Shown here piece after piece: positions 24,620-35,997 of a stretch of DNA of 64,000 nucleotides. Location of the stretch: positions 2,542,001-2,606,000 of the forward strand of contig CASHTG010000015.1 in NCBI GenBank assembly GCA_949357655.1, written 5' to 3'. Each line of letters begins with the position of its first letter. Positions within the stretch are counted from its first letter, which is position 1. This DNA comes from Parascedosporium putredinis. Lineage: Eukaryota; Ascomycota; Sordariomycetes; Microascales; Microascaceae. Under the pieces are notes generated by a model. The model did no database searches, was not told where the DNA came from, and worked only from the letters and a program-made list of their open reading frames with translations. Position numbers and translations under genes: made by a program.

Positions 24620-26750
24620 TGTGTGGGGTGGTCGGAGAAGGGGAAGAGAGGTGGAAATAATTGCGGAATGAAGGGAACGAACTCCTTGCAGTGTTCCTTG
24701 CAGGAAGCTTTGGGGCCGAGTGTATATCTCGAGATTCTCTCGGATTCACAAGCGAGTCTTTGAGGAAAGAGTTTATGGGATTGCGTACCAGACGAGGAGC
24801 GGGTCAAGGGACAATGGCATTGGGGATCGGCAATGTTTATATCATTTCAATGTTGTCAATATATCCACGAAGAATACATCAATATGTACGTCAAGTATTG
24901 ATGTATTCCACAAGTACAAGATCAGGTCCTCGGTCGATTGGTGAATTGGTGAATTGGAAACTTGGAAAGCTTCTTCCCTCGGATCATGGAGCTGGGGATC
25001 GGCTCGCCAGGTTCCCAAGTCCCCGAGTTCCCAAGTTCCCAAGGTCCCAAGGGTCCTCCACGCTGCTTTTGCCCCAACGTTCTGGACCCCCTCCCTCGTT
25101 TACCGGATATTGATCAGATTCTCCCAAGCTGCAAGCATGACGGGCCCAACCCGGCCAAACGAAAAACACGCCAGCCGTGCGGACCCGGGAAGCTATCCCC
25201 CGCCTCCGCTTCCCTCAAGTGCTCCTTGTATGGAGCGGATATACGTATGGAGCGAGGAATCCACGATGGGCAGGAATCCTTCCGGGGTGGTACCGAGCCT
25301 GGACTGTCAGCACCGCAGCGATTGATGGATCTGTGGATAGATCCAATGGATCCATGGATTCGATGTGATGCAACAACAACTTCTTTTTTTCTTTTTCCCT
25401 TTTTCCATTTCCCAGACTGCCGACCGACGTAATAATCAGCCCGCCTCCGCAACGTTGCCAGCCTAGTCTCGTCTTGTCCCGGTTACAGCCAGCAAAAGTG
25501 TCGATCCCTTCCCGAACCCGCCTCCAGGTTTTTTGCCACGAGGGGAAAAGCTACCAAGACAGCAAGCGAACAAGGATTAAGCTTCCATGGCCCCCGCGAG
25601 ATACCTTGTCCCCATTTCTTTTTTCTTCCCACTTTTTGGGGGTTCTTTTCTTTGCTTGGGGCCAAATAACCTAGTACGCTAATCCTCGCAAGGCAGCCAT
25701 GACGACGGCAGAGGCATGGAGAATGTTTTGTGTGGAGAGGCGGGATCTGGGGAAGGGAGGAAACATTGACACCGCTCAAGTGCTGCATGTCGTTCCAAGG
25801 GAAGTGCTACATTGGACCGATCACTAAATATATGCGACGGGCTTGTGCTGGGTCATGGATCGATGTCGCTATCGGGCTGTCAAGTGCATCTCCATCTCTG
25901 CCAATATATACACCCGACGTCTGGCCGTGAGCCGCATCCTAGCGCACTACAAACAAGCTCCAAGTATTAATTCATGAGATCCATAGATCCCACTATCTTG
26001 ATGGGATGGAGGTGTGGGCCGTCCGCCGGGTTCTAGCCTCCAGCCCGAGGGTGAATTTTCCCCAGACGCACGTCGCGCCTCTGACATCATCCCCAAGCAG
26101 TGGGTTGGCTGGTTCTTTGGCAAAAGCTCGAGTCCAGGAGAAGGCGAACGAAGGGAGTAAATAGCGAGTGCGGAACATTTGCGCTTTTATTTTTGTTTTT
26201 TCCCCATAAAATCCTAGATGTCTACAATACAGACCAGACGCATCAGTGGCTGATCCGGTGTCGCGAGTCTCTCAATCCCGCTCCTAACCACCCCAGAGCA
26301 ATGGCCCATTTACCCCGCCAAAACAACGGATGACAATGGATCTATGCCTCGTCATCACCGCCATCGCGATCCCCACGCTCGGCGTATTCTCCCCGGCTAG
26401 CCCCAAAAGGATGGAGAGAATGTAATCCAGAATGGTCGTAGGAGTAGTAGCAGTGGCAGTGGCAGTGGCAGCAGCTCTAGTATCGATTGGTAACTGATTT
26501 GGTTGCGCGGCGTGCCCGCCTTACACCCCTTCGTCAATAGAGGAAACCTGCTAAATCCGCTCCTCGTCCCTGACCTCACCTTTGAAGCGCGTCAGAATGA
26601 CACCTGGGCCAGGTTGTCTTTTGCTTGGCTTAACATGGCCAAGTCTCGCGACCGCGCCCTTTGGTTTTTCTTCTTTTTTTCCGTTCCCCTTTGCCTCTTT
26701 TGGCCTTTCCACCACCTGTAACCTGTAAATTCTTTTTCTTCCGTTACGTC
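24620..26750. other. Intergenic, 2.1 kb upstream of trehalase
   Basis: The spacer holds the trehalase promoter and the 3' end of threonine aldolase. Noted items are GGATCCATGGATTCG at about 25348-25362, a GTTCCCAA tandem stretch at 25011-25055 and a pyrimidine tract at 25378-25412. I recognise no gene; several overlapping frames of 100-150 codons lack any domain. Confidence 0.5.
25011..25055. repeat. Imperfect GTTCCCAA tandem repeat
   Basis: Units of eight to ten bases (GTTCCCAAGT, GAGTTCCCAA, GTTCCCAA, GGTCCCAA) follow one another. Just upstream, at about 24938-24966, a related stretch of inverse sense reads TTGGTGAATTGGTGAATTGG. Confidence 0.75.
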
Positions 26751-28517
26751 TTACTCCTTGGCGGATCGCCGGTACATGGAACCCCTCACAGCCCCATCAC
26801 CGGCCTCACCGGCCTCCTCGGCCCCCGCCTCCGTCAACGCCGCCCTAAACACCCTCTCCAGGCGCGCGAGCACCTCGTCCTCGTTCAGCGCCACCTGGTA
26901 GCTAATCACCAGTCTGTTGCCCATCAGCCGCAGGCCCTCCGCTTTACCCAGCGCCTCCAACCTCTCCGCCGAGCACCCCGCCGCGCCGAGGTCCAGCCAG
27001 CACATGTTGGTGTGCACCGGGTGCACGAAGCCGCCCCGAAGCCCGCCCACAGCGCCTCCACCTTCTTGGCCGTCTTGTGCGACAGCCCCAGCAGGCCCCC
27101 TCGCCCCAGGGACCCTTGCCAAAGGTCTCGTCCACCGCCACCCTCGCCGCCGCCGTCACCACCCCGCCCTGCCGGAGCCCTCCGCCGATGGACTTGCGCA
27201 CCCACCGCGCCGTCTTGAGCACGCCCACTGGTCCCACCAACATGCTGCCCACCGGCGCTCCCAGACCCTTGGAAAAGCAGAGGCTCACCGTGTCGAACTC
27301 GGCGCAGAACTCGGCCAGGCTGCCTGCCCCGGCCGCCACCGCCTCCCACAGCCGCGCGCCGTCGCAGTGCATGTGGATGCCGTGCTCCCGCGCCCATGCT
27401 GCGATGCGCTTAATCTCCGACAGAGGCATGATCATCCCGTTGAGCGTGTTCTCTAGCGAGATGACGCGCGTGGGGCAGTCGTGCAAGTCATCCGAGACCA
27501 CGGCCTCCCTTTGAATTTCTTCGAGGGTGAGGTGGATCCCGTTTTCGGGGAGAATCGACGTCACCATGGCGCCTGTTAGCGACGATACACTATCCGTTCA
27601 TTGCATTTCCGTGTCAGTAGAGAGGACAAAGTTGGGAAAGTAAGAAAAATAAATAAAACAAGGGGTTATGGGCGTAGCGCGTAGACAGAGGAAAGGGGAG
27701 ACAAGATATGCGAGGCCATAGCGGTCCCCCTGCCCATCATCATCTCTCGGATGTGACATAGAGCAGCTCCGAACGGATAGAAGACCCAGACGAGCTCATC
27801 CCGGTTCTCGGGTGTAAGTGCAGAAGTGCGTAAGTGCGTAAGTGCGCAAGAAGGGGCGGGGAGAGGGGATGGGCCTGTCGTCCTGGCTAGCTAGACTTAC
27901 CCTCCTGCTTCGTAATTCACAATGTGTGAGCGCTTGTCGCACAGCACTCCATGCGGTGGCTGCGTGAGGAGGGCCCGCAGCGCCAACTGGTTCCCCATGG
28001 TACCCGAGAGCACAAACAGGCCCGCCTCCTTGCCCGCCAATGCAGCCACATGCGACTCGAGGTCGTTCGTTGTCGAGCTCTCCTGAAACACGTCGTCGAG
28101 GAGGGTGCACGACTGCACGGCCGCCAGCATGGACGGTGTTGGCGTCGTCACCACATCGGCTAGGGCACCAGGCGTCCTCTTGTCAGCCGAGACGGGGGCC
28201 CTTTTGTTCTCTCTTTCCTTCTTGTTCCTACCGAGACCGCCCTGTGGCTGCTACGGAGGTTGAAGGGGGTGGGATAGCTTACTCCGTAGATCGAACCCTC
28301 CGGGGCCCTTGTGGCCGAGCCAGCTGCCGTTCGCCGTGTCTTGGGGCATGCTGTGAACGCTTCGTGTCGCGGACACGAGTTGCGCGAGGCCGTTTCTCTT
28401 TCGACTCTGGATACCCTGGGATCGCAACGTGGACCCGAACAAGCTGACGTCGGAAAAAGCTGAATGTGCGCGCCGAAATGTCGTGAGCAGACCGCAAGAC
28501 GTGCGCGGCAGGCTCAT
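26751..28517 (-). CDS. Low-specificity threonine aldolase
   Basis: PLP enzyme that splits threonine or allo-threonine into glycine and acetaldehyde (Gly1 family). Exons are 28283-28517, 27901-28159 and 26751-27589, giving 444 residues from the first ATG. Family blocks are DVVTTPTPSML, NDLESHVAALAGKEAGLFV, SGTMGNQLALRAL, HIVNYEAGG, NTLNGMIMPL, HMHCDGARLWEA and SLCFSKGLGAPVGS, whose Lys should carry the PLP. Two breaks are at C5 27096-27100 and C4 27034-27037 (G runs on the coding strand); one base each rejoins the frame into TNMCWLDL and the C-terminal domain. Residues 1-56 are Arg/Ser rich with a single acidic residue and look like a mitochondrial presequence; the Met at 28349 (MPQDTANGSW) would give a cytosolic form of 388 residues. 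The middle intron is unusually long for this window (311 bases). Confidence 0.92.
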
Positions 28518-29778
28518 AATTCCAATTCCTCTAACGGAAGAGGGAGAGTATCAAGAAGAAACAAGAGAAGAAAAAAAGGAGAGAGGAAAAGGAGGGGACT
28601 TGAAAAGCAAACCGGGGGAAAAGGTACGGGTCTACGAGTTTCAATGTTCGCTCCGGGAATCCGCCGGTCCGGAATTTGGGGATCTGGAGGGTTGTGTTGT
28701 GGTGTTGTGGTGTAGTGGGAAGTAGTGTGAAAAGAGGCGCAAAAGCCGAGGCTTGCCGTTTGGATTGATGGAAGGTAAGGTGCGCTAGGGAAACTGGGGG
28801 ATTTGGGATGTGAGTAGTAATCAGTGAAGTCGCTGAGATCAGTGGGTGCATTTTGGTGGTTCCGCGCTGATCAAAGGTGGGGGCGGGGTTCGTTATGTTC
28901 AATTGGATCCGAGAGCACCGGGTCATATATGGAGCAGTCGGTGATTGATCTCAGCATGAGCTCCGGCCAATATTTCGATTGCCGAAAACATTGAACCACC
29001 TCTCTGCATATGTTGTTCCTTGACCAGACGCACGCCGGAAAGGCTGGCGCCGTATCGGCGTTCAGGATCACCCACCGACAACCCCTCTTCGATAGCAAGG
29101 CGGAAGGAGGTCTATTGCCCAACTTGGGCCTTCTCTGCTCCGTGTGCAAGTGTATCACCATTATCTAACTGTTAAAAAAGTACCCGAGGTGACGAATGGG
29201 CCCGGCATAGCGACCGGATCCGAAGCGGGACGTGCCCTCTGCAACCCGGGTCCGCGCCATCATCAAGCTGGAGCAGAGCGCTAGGATCCAAGGAACCGAC
29301 CGGGTTCCTTATCATGGGTTTCATGGGTGGAAAGCAAAGAGCTAAAAGATGATAAACGATTAGATGTCTTCGATTCAGGGCCAAGACAGGTCAGCTGCTC
29401 TTTAGGGAAAGGACCCTTTCTTGTTATTACTGAGAAAAGGGAGACCATCAATGAATGACCCTTGGGAAAGCCTCCTCCCCATACCCTCCTTCCCCGCATT
29501 TGCACATGTTTGCAGTCACGCACCCACGCACCCACGCATCCACACAGAATCCGATCCATCCATAGTACGGGCTGCAGGGTCTAGAAAACTCCTAGGCGAC
29601 GGTCGTGCGACGGTTGTAAAAGCAAAAGGTTTCAAGTACCTAAGGTTCATCATTTGAAGGTCGCAAGACGGTTTCTAGGCCCTGCAACGGTTGCAAAAAA
29701 ACAAAGGTTGCATCTCTATATCAGGGTTATTATCTTCTTATCCAGATATCCATCCTTATATAGAGGGATTCATCTTCG

Positions 29779-29808
29779 TTTTTTTTTTTTTTTTTTCTTT
29801 TTTTTTTT
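29779..29808. repeat. Poly-T tract
   Basis: Eighteen T, one C and eleven T follow each other. Together with nearby direct repeats it marks a low-complexity block. Confidence 0.95.
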
Positions 29809-29957
29809 CTACTATAGAAAAATCCAGGCTTCATCTACGGTTCGAACTACAGCTCTCTCTATTACATCTACGATTTTACAAGTTACAGAGTTACAGCTAC
29901 GGCATCGCGATCAAGAGAGGAAGGACCATATTTTGAAATATAAAGGGTGATCAGAAA

Positions 29958-30110
29958 GGCGGTTGCATCGATATGTGGTTGGTTGCAGTGTGGTTGCAGA
30001 GATGTGAACGGTTGTAGAGATACGAACGGTTGCAGCGATACGAACGGTTGCAGCAATATGTGGATGGTTGTAGTGCGGTTGCAGTGATATGAACGGTTGC
30101 AGTGATATTT
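29958..30110. repeat. GGTTGCA-centred minisatellite
   Basis: About eight imperfect units of 15-24 bases share the core GGTTGCAG or GGTTGTAG, followed by variants of AGATACGAAC or TGATATGAAC. Related single copies flank it: CGACGGTTGTAAAAGC near 29607, CAACGGTTGCAAAAA near 29685, and an inverted pair TTGCAACCG and TTGCAACGG near 30162-30192. No protein is encoded. It may be a decayed tandem array or part of an old mobile element whose body I cannot recognise. Confidence 0.8.
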
Positions 30111-30706
30111 GAAACCTGCGACCGTTCTTCATTTCTAGTGTGAGCTGTAACCAATGACCCTTTTTGCAACCGTTGTTTCTATTTGCAACGGTTCCAGGCT
30201 TATAAACCGTCCTACGACCATCTCAAGACTGTCGCCATGGGGTTCGCTAGATCCTGCATCCCCTACTATAGATCTATAATTGATGAATCCATCCTCACCT
30301 GCCTCTTTCCTTCCCAACCTAGCCGTCGCGCCCATCCACCCTCATCTAAAAGAGCCTTCACACACACACATTCCTGGACAGAATTTCCAACATGCTAGAG
30401 CAATCATAGATAGCCCACCCTCCCCCCCGACATGCCTCCCAAAGCCTAACTCTCAAGAGGGTAATAGAGGATAGGTCTTTCTCGCAGACTTCTCCATTGT
30501 CAGCGTTTCGACAGCTCAAGCTTGGGTGTAAGAGGGGGGACAAGGGGGCAAGAATATCAGAGTGCCGGATTTCCTACCCACTCGTGCGTCCGGGTATGCC
30601 CCTTGCCGCTGCCCATTACCCTTTCTCTCCTCACGTGTACCACGCGCGTCACTCTGTGTGCACCCGTTGATCTACCCATCCATTGATCCATGGATGATTC
30701 GATCCA

Positions 30707-30738
30707 CACCCACGCCCACGCCCACGCCCACGCCCACA
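30707..30738. repeat. CCCACG hexanucleotide repeat
   Basis: About five units of CCCACG stand in a row. A degenerate relative (CACATCCATGCCCACGCCCAC) is found near 31395. Confidence 0.9.
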
Positions 30739-32349
30739 CGGGCCGAACCACCTCCCCGTACCAGCCAGCATGGGGAACCTCGTTACCACCATTTTTCATG
30801 ATGAAGGGTTCGCTCCCCGCCCCGTCTCACAGCTTTGCTGTTCATCTCATCCCCGTTTCCGGCAGGCTGCCCCACCCTTGTCCACTGCCCCCTTTGCCTC
30901 GATGAGGTGAACCACTGTTCGGGAGACAAAAACGAGTCTTGGTCGACATCTTTGCCTTCTCGTCTTGTCATGCTCTCATAGAGATGCCCATTTTCCCCAC
31001 CCCTTTCTTTCCTGCATGTCCTGGCTTTCTTTTAAAAGCGCCAATGAGTAGCAATACCCTGTCTTAACGTCACCACCCACGCCAGGCTGTTTTGTCGTCC
31101 GAACTGACCTATTCACCCCACCCCACACCCTCGGCGGCGCCGTCAATCCCACGGATAGTGGTAATGGTAATGGTGCTCCTGCCAACGCATCCCACATAGC
31201 CGCCCGGTCGGTCACCACCCGCGCCTCCGAGTTAACCCACAGCATCTTTACCTCCTCAACCCTCACCATCACCCAGGGCCGAGAGCCAAAGGGCCTATGC
31301 TTGCTCACTTTCGTCTTTCTTATAAGCTGCCGTGCCATGAAAAATCAAATCTTGCGCGCCCTGACCTGGGACTTGTTTGTGCAAACATCCACATCCACAT
31401 CCATGCCCACGCCCACACCTCCCCTTCCCCTCCTGTGGTTCCATCCCGCGAGATGAAGATGCACACCGCAACACCTCTTTCGTTAATTACCACGTAATTG
31501 TACTTGTGCCCTAAAATAAATCAGCCAAACCCCCGACCTCGGGTGCCCGCCTCCCCTTGCCATGTCGACATAATACAATGCGGGAGAGTAGCGGTATGAA
31601 ACTACACGTAGAGAATGCACCTGTCACTCGCCGAGGCCTACCGGCCAAAGGGAGGGATCAAGGCGGCTAAGACGAAGAGTACGGAGAGGACCACCAAGAC
31701 ACCGTCATCTTGGGGAAAGGTGGGGGCAAACAAGGGGGTAAAAGAACAATCAATGGCAATACCCCCAGTCTAATTTGGTTGACGGACTGTGGCCTCGGCT
31801 CAAGATCGCTCAAGATCAGGTTTTATCGTTCGTTTCTTACAAGATGGACAATATTGGAGACAAAAAGGGCACTAGACACAACCAAAGAAGTCAACAAGAA
31901 AGAATGGGAACCCCAAAAGACGAACAAGGTACTCTACAACGGGATAAATATAACATGAAGAAGAGAAAAGAAAAAAGATGGGAAAAAAAAGGGCGGGACA
32001 AGAAAAGACAAGAGCGGAAACGGCAAACCTCTCACACACCCGCCGAGTTTCTCCTCCTGCACTGATGAGTTGGCCAACGCATCAAGTGGTCTGTGTGCGC
32101 ATCGACTCATAGTGCAGCCCTGAAAGTGTCCCTCTTGCCGTCGCCTTGTGCCTACAACAAGGTGAGCTGTCCGCGTCTATATAAGACCTTTCCGTAGCCC
32201 GGTTTTCTAAGTAACAAGAGACCGCGATTGAAGAGAGTGTGAAAAAAAAATCAAGGGCAGAAAAGAGCAAGGGGGAAAAACAAGGGGAGGGGAGACGAAG
32301 AACGACCACGGGTTCAACCCTACCCTGCGATATGCCCATCGACGCCTCA

Positions 32350-32387
32350 CCAGTCCAGTCCAGTCAGTCCGGTCCAGTCCAGTCCCC
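32350..32387. repeat. CCAGT pentanucleotide repeat
   Basis: Seven imperfect CCAGT units with one CAGT and one CGGT variant follow one another in non-coding sequence. Confidence 0.85.
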
Positions 32388-33065
32388 TCTTTGATACGGA
32401 TGCTTGTCCAAGTCCAGGTCCGGTTCGAGGAAGTGATGCCGTTTTTTGCGTCAAACCTTCCCGTGGCCCGAAATCTGAAAACTTCCTTGCTCAACTTGGA
32501 GAGACTCACTCTTTCCTCGAGTCCGTGTCTCAATCCCGCCCTCAAGACATGCCCTAGCCTCTGGTGTGTGTCTCTCTCGAGGCCCTAGGTCGAGCTTGCT
32601 TTTCGTCTTAGCGCTTCTCTGCCCTCGCCCCTCTTACACCACCCCATCTCTCCCTGCTCTCATCTCTTGGTCTCACCTACTCTCACTCCACTTCACCCTC
32701 TAGCCTTTCTCTGCTCCCTGTGGGTTGTAGCCCCACGAGAGTCCAGATATGTCACCTTGTCGAAACCGGGCTCAGGTTTGACAAGGTTCAGATTACGGGT
32801 ACCGCGTTCACACCTCTCACGCTTCTCATCTAGCCACGCCGCCATCGCATCCTCGCTCAGCGCGCTAGGTATAGAAGAAGCCTAGCCTTTAACCAGGTTT
32901 CAAGACACGCGCCGAAAAAGACAACGGAAAATGATCTAGATTGAACGGGTGAGCTTTGCAACCGCAAGCGCCCCCTCACGGGCATATTCTTGATGCATGC
33001 TTCGTCTTACTCATGAATAACTAGCCTAGCTTTGGGGAAAACAAAAAAAGGAGGAAAGGGAGAAC

Positions 33066-33085
33066 AAAAAAAAAAAAAAAAAAAA
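33066..33085. repeat. Run of 20 A
   Basis: Uninterrupted poly-A tract in spacer, not linked to a recognisable retroelement end. Its length shows that long A/T runs are represented in this sequence even though short C/G runs in genes appear shortened. Confidence 0.95.
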
Positions 33086-33986
33086 GAGACTGAAAGGTCA
33101 GAGACTGCTGGCAGAGAGGGGATCCGGAGAAAAAGCACAAGTGTCATCAGGGGATTGATAAAAGAAGAGAAAAAATACTGCCATGCCCAATTCCAAGGCC
33201 AAGGTGACCTGGTCATATGCCAACAGAGATCCGCCAATCCCGGGATATATTTCCACAACAACGAAATCAAGTCAAAGAAAGCGGGACAAGGAAAAGGCGG
33301 GCGGGTCGAGGCGACCAGGAGGAAGCGCGAAAAATGAAGCAAGGGCAGGAGTCAAACCAAGCAGCTTTCCTCCGCTTCATTCTCGCCCCTAGTCAAATGG
33401 AAGGATGCCTCGGTGGGCAATTTTGATAAGCAGAGCTACTCATGACCCTAACCCCCGCTTGACGTGGGCTCGTGAGAGAACAAGATATATATATCTCGAC
33501 TGTACCAGGTACTGAAAGCCAAGGTGGCTTCGATTTCCCCAGTCGTCGCTCTGATTAGGAAAGAAAAGAAAAAGAGGGAAAAAACCGCGATCCGAGCAGG
33601 AAGCCATGGCAGGCGTGGCGTGTCTATACCTGCACCGACGCCGTGAGACGGTTTCTAGGGTTGTTTTTAAGAGCCGGCAACGACGTCATCGAGATGAAAG
33701 TGAGGGTGGGGGAGGAAATAAAAGAGGGGGAAAAGGGGAGAGAGTGAGGGAGAGAGGGGGAAGGTGAGTGCACATGTTGGGAGTAGACTGGCATCCAAAC
33801 CGGCTGCAAGCGCGCTTTGCCCGCCTCTGGGTCGTTCGCCACCCTCGTTAGACGCACTCTCGGCTTGTCCTCGAGTATACTCCAAGATCCCAACGCCAGG
33901 GCATACGGTTTGTTTGCGGTTCTCTACGCGTGCTGCGGGGAACGACAACAACTAACTCTTACTGCGCGGCTGGTCTCTCGGGCAGC

Positions 33987-35142
33987 TCATTTGTTAGCCC
34001 ACTTCATGAGCCACTCTAGTACTGCGTCGAGATTCGTCTCCTCTTTCGCGCTGATGCCGTAGCAGGATACCTCACGGTGGCCGATCTCCGCCAAGTCGAG
34101 CTCGTCGATCAGCTCATCAACCGTTAACCTATTGGGGAGATCCGATTTATTGCCGAGAACCAGCAGCGGGATCCCTCGGAGCGAAGGTTGAGCCATGAGG
34201 GAATGGAGCTCTTCGCGAGCGACTGATAGAACCTTTGGGTCCGCCATATCCACGATAAAGACAATAGCATTGACGCCGCGACAATACCGTTCCCACATCC
34301 CCGAAAACGGGGCTGGCCGCCTATATCCCAACACTTCAGTGTGACGTGACCGCGTTGTACCCGCTTCATGTTGAACCCAATCGTCGGAATCGAGCTACAC
34401 AAAACCTCGGTCAGTGAACGCCTCTTTTCTTTTCTCTCGCAGATGCTGGAAAGCGCGCCAGCCATGCCGGTCCGCGGTAGCAAAAGGGGAGAGGAGGTGG
34501 AGGTGCGACGGGCCACTCGACTTCACGGCTAGAACCAAAACATCTGGTGACCGCTAGCGGGGCAAGAGGGGGAAGCAGCGCCTGGGAATCAAAAGGTATG
34601 GCAAATGAAATGCTCGCTTACTCGATGGTGAACTCTCCGCCCTGGTTTCAAGTCATGGAGCATTAGTAAAAAGGCAAAGAAAAACCTGGCGACAAGATGG
34701 AGTGCGGATACTGGGAAGAGGAGCAGGGAAGCAGATGAGAAGGGTCTCGGGGACCGAGACAAACTGTGGCACCCTTGTTTTTCGCCAGTATCGCAGCTGC
34801 AGCGGATGATCTAGGAGAAGGGCTTGTGTGGCAGAACTTACCGAAAGCACTCTCAGCAGCGACGTTTTGCCCGCATTTTGCAGGCCTACCATGGTGACGT
34901 CCATCTCCGTCGCCCTACGAGCCTTAAGGTCAGTTTGAAAGAGAGAGAGAGAGAGAGGGAAAGAAGAGTGAGTGAGGGAGACGATCTGGTCTACGACCTG
35001 AGCAACCTCCCCCGCCCCCAAGGACCTGGCAGGTGCGTCCTTGCAGCGCAGCACAGGCATGCACAAGCACAGAGGGTTTGAAGCCGACTCACCAAAAGGT
35101 CCTCAACAGCCAATCATACACCTTCCGAACAAGCTGCGCCAT
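33987..35142 (-). CDS. Small GTPase ARL8
   Basis: Arf-like GTPase that in other eukaryotes marks lysosomes or vacuoles and links them to transport. Exons are 35093-35142, 34842-34914, 34622-34641 and 33987-34394, giving 183 residues. Motifs are DVTMVGLQNAGKTSLLRVLS (P-loop GxxxxGKT), GGEFTID and the switch I Thr in SIPTIGFNMKRV, WDIGGQPRFRG (switch II), VDMADP, NKSDLP (NKxD) and CYGISAKEETN (G5). The N terminus MAQLVRKVYDWLLRTFW is the amphipathic helix typical of Arl8, with no Gly2 for myristoylation. The third exon is only 20 bases long yet encodes conserved residues and has good AG and GT borders. One break in C4 at 34299-34302 (G4 coding) falls between RFRG and MWERYCRGVNAI; one base repairs it. 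Confidence 0.95.
34938..34958. repeat. GA microsatellite in ARL8 intron 1
   Basis: About nine GA units lie within the first intron (34915-35092), a CT tract on the coding strand not far from the 3' splice site. Confidence 0.85.
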
Positions 35143-35367
35143 TATGTATTTTTGTCCCCTCTCGACTCGTGGGGTTCGGGGAGAGGGTAGGGAGTCGGTA
35201 TGGTCGGTGTGCGTTCGCCGCCCAGAAGCTCAAGCGCGGTTCCGTAGAGCTCGGGGATGCTGGCTGCCGGGAAGGTGGGCTCGCTCGTAATTCAGGGTCG
35301 TGCGTTGGGATATGGGGCGTGAGTTGAGCTATAGTAGATCGCGCTACGGACGAGGAGAGGAGGATAT

Positions 35368-35394
35368 CGGCGGCGGCGGCGGCGGTGGTGGCGG
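35368..35394. repeat. GGC trinucleotide run upstream of ARL8
   Basis: About eight near-perfect GGC/GGT units lie 230 bases upstream of the ARL8 start codon, probably in its promoter or leader. Confidence 0.85.
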
Positions 35395-35968
35395 GTTCGA
35401 CGCAGAAGTGTCGCGTTGGCTCTTCGGCGGGATCGTGGGGAAAGCAGGAAGAAGCTCGAGGTCAGGTGAAGGTTGCGTGCGGAGGATCTCTGGGCACAAA
35501 CGGACTTGTACGCAGACGCAGACGCAGGACGCAGACAAACTAAACTGGACTGGTGTAGACGGCCTAGTATAGAGGAGCGGCGGTGGGTGGGGTTATTAAA
35601 TTTGGGAAGGTAAAGAGCAAGGCGGCAGCCGAAGGAAAGGAAGGAGGGGGGAGGAGGCTAAACGACTCGAGGTATGCACGAAAGGAGAAGAGACTCTAAA
35701 AAAGATGAAAGAGGCGAGGCAAGGAAATAAAAGCGTCTTGTATAAGCTGCTTCTCCCGAACAAGGGCAAAAATAAAAGGGCGCCGCAGGGTTTAGAAAAG
35801 CGAACCCCGGCGAAAAGTGAGATGAAATTTCGGGCTTGTGTGATAAGGAACAGGGAGCTGGGCGGATGAGGTCGTTCTAGCGAGGGGCCGGGAAGGCAGG
35901 TGAGGCCGCGGGGGAAGGGCGTTTCGATTTCCAGGAAAAAGAAGGGCACCCAGCACGAGCTCTCTGGG

Positions 35969-35997
35969 TGCTGCTGCTGCTGCTGCTGCCGCTGCTT
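35969..35997. repeat. CTG trinucleotide run
   Basis: About nine units (GCTGCTGCTG with one GCC) lie in non-coding sequence. On the minus strand the run lies in an open frame as poly-Ala, but that frame has no other support as a gene. Confidence 0.85.

Larger units (their letters stand above)
28518..33986. other. Intergenic, about 5.5 kb, repeat-bearing
   Basis: This stretch has no recognised gene. It contains a GGTTGCA minisatellite region (about 29600-30200), a long T tract, CCCACG and CCAGT tandem repeats and a run of 20 A. A frame at 30976-31338 (-) is open for 120 codons but the opposite strand is equally open and there is no domain. Confidence 0.5.

Noticed and set aside
30976..31338. 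Open frame of 120 codons on the minus strand
   Set aside because: The plus strand is equally open, the composition is low-complexity and no family features appear.
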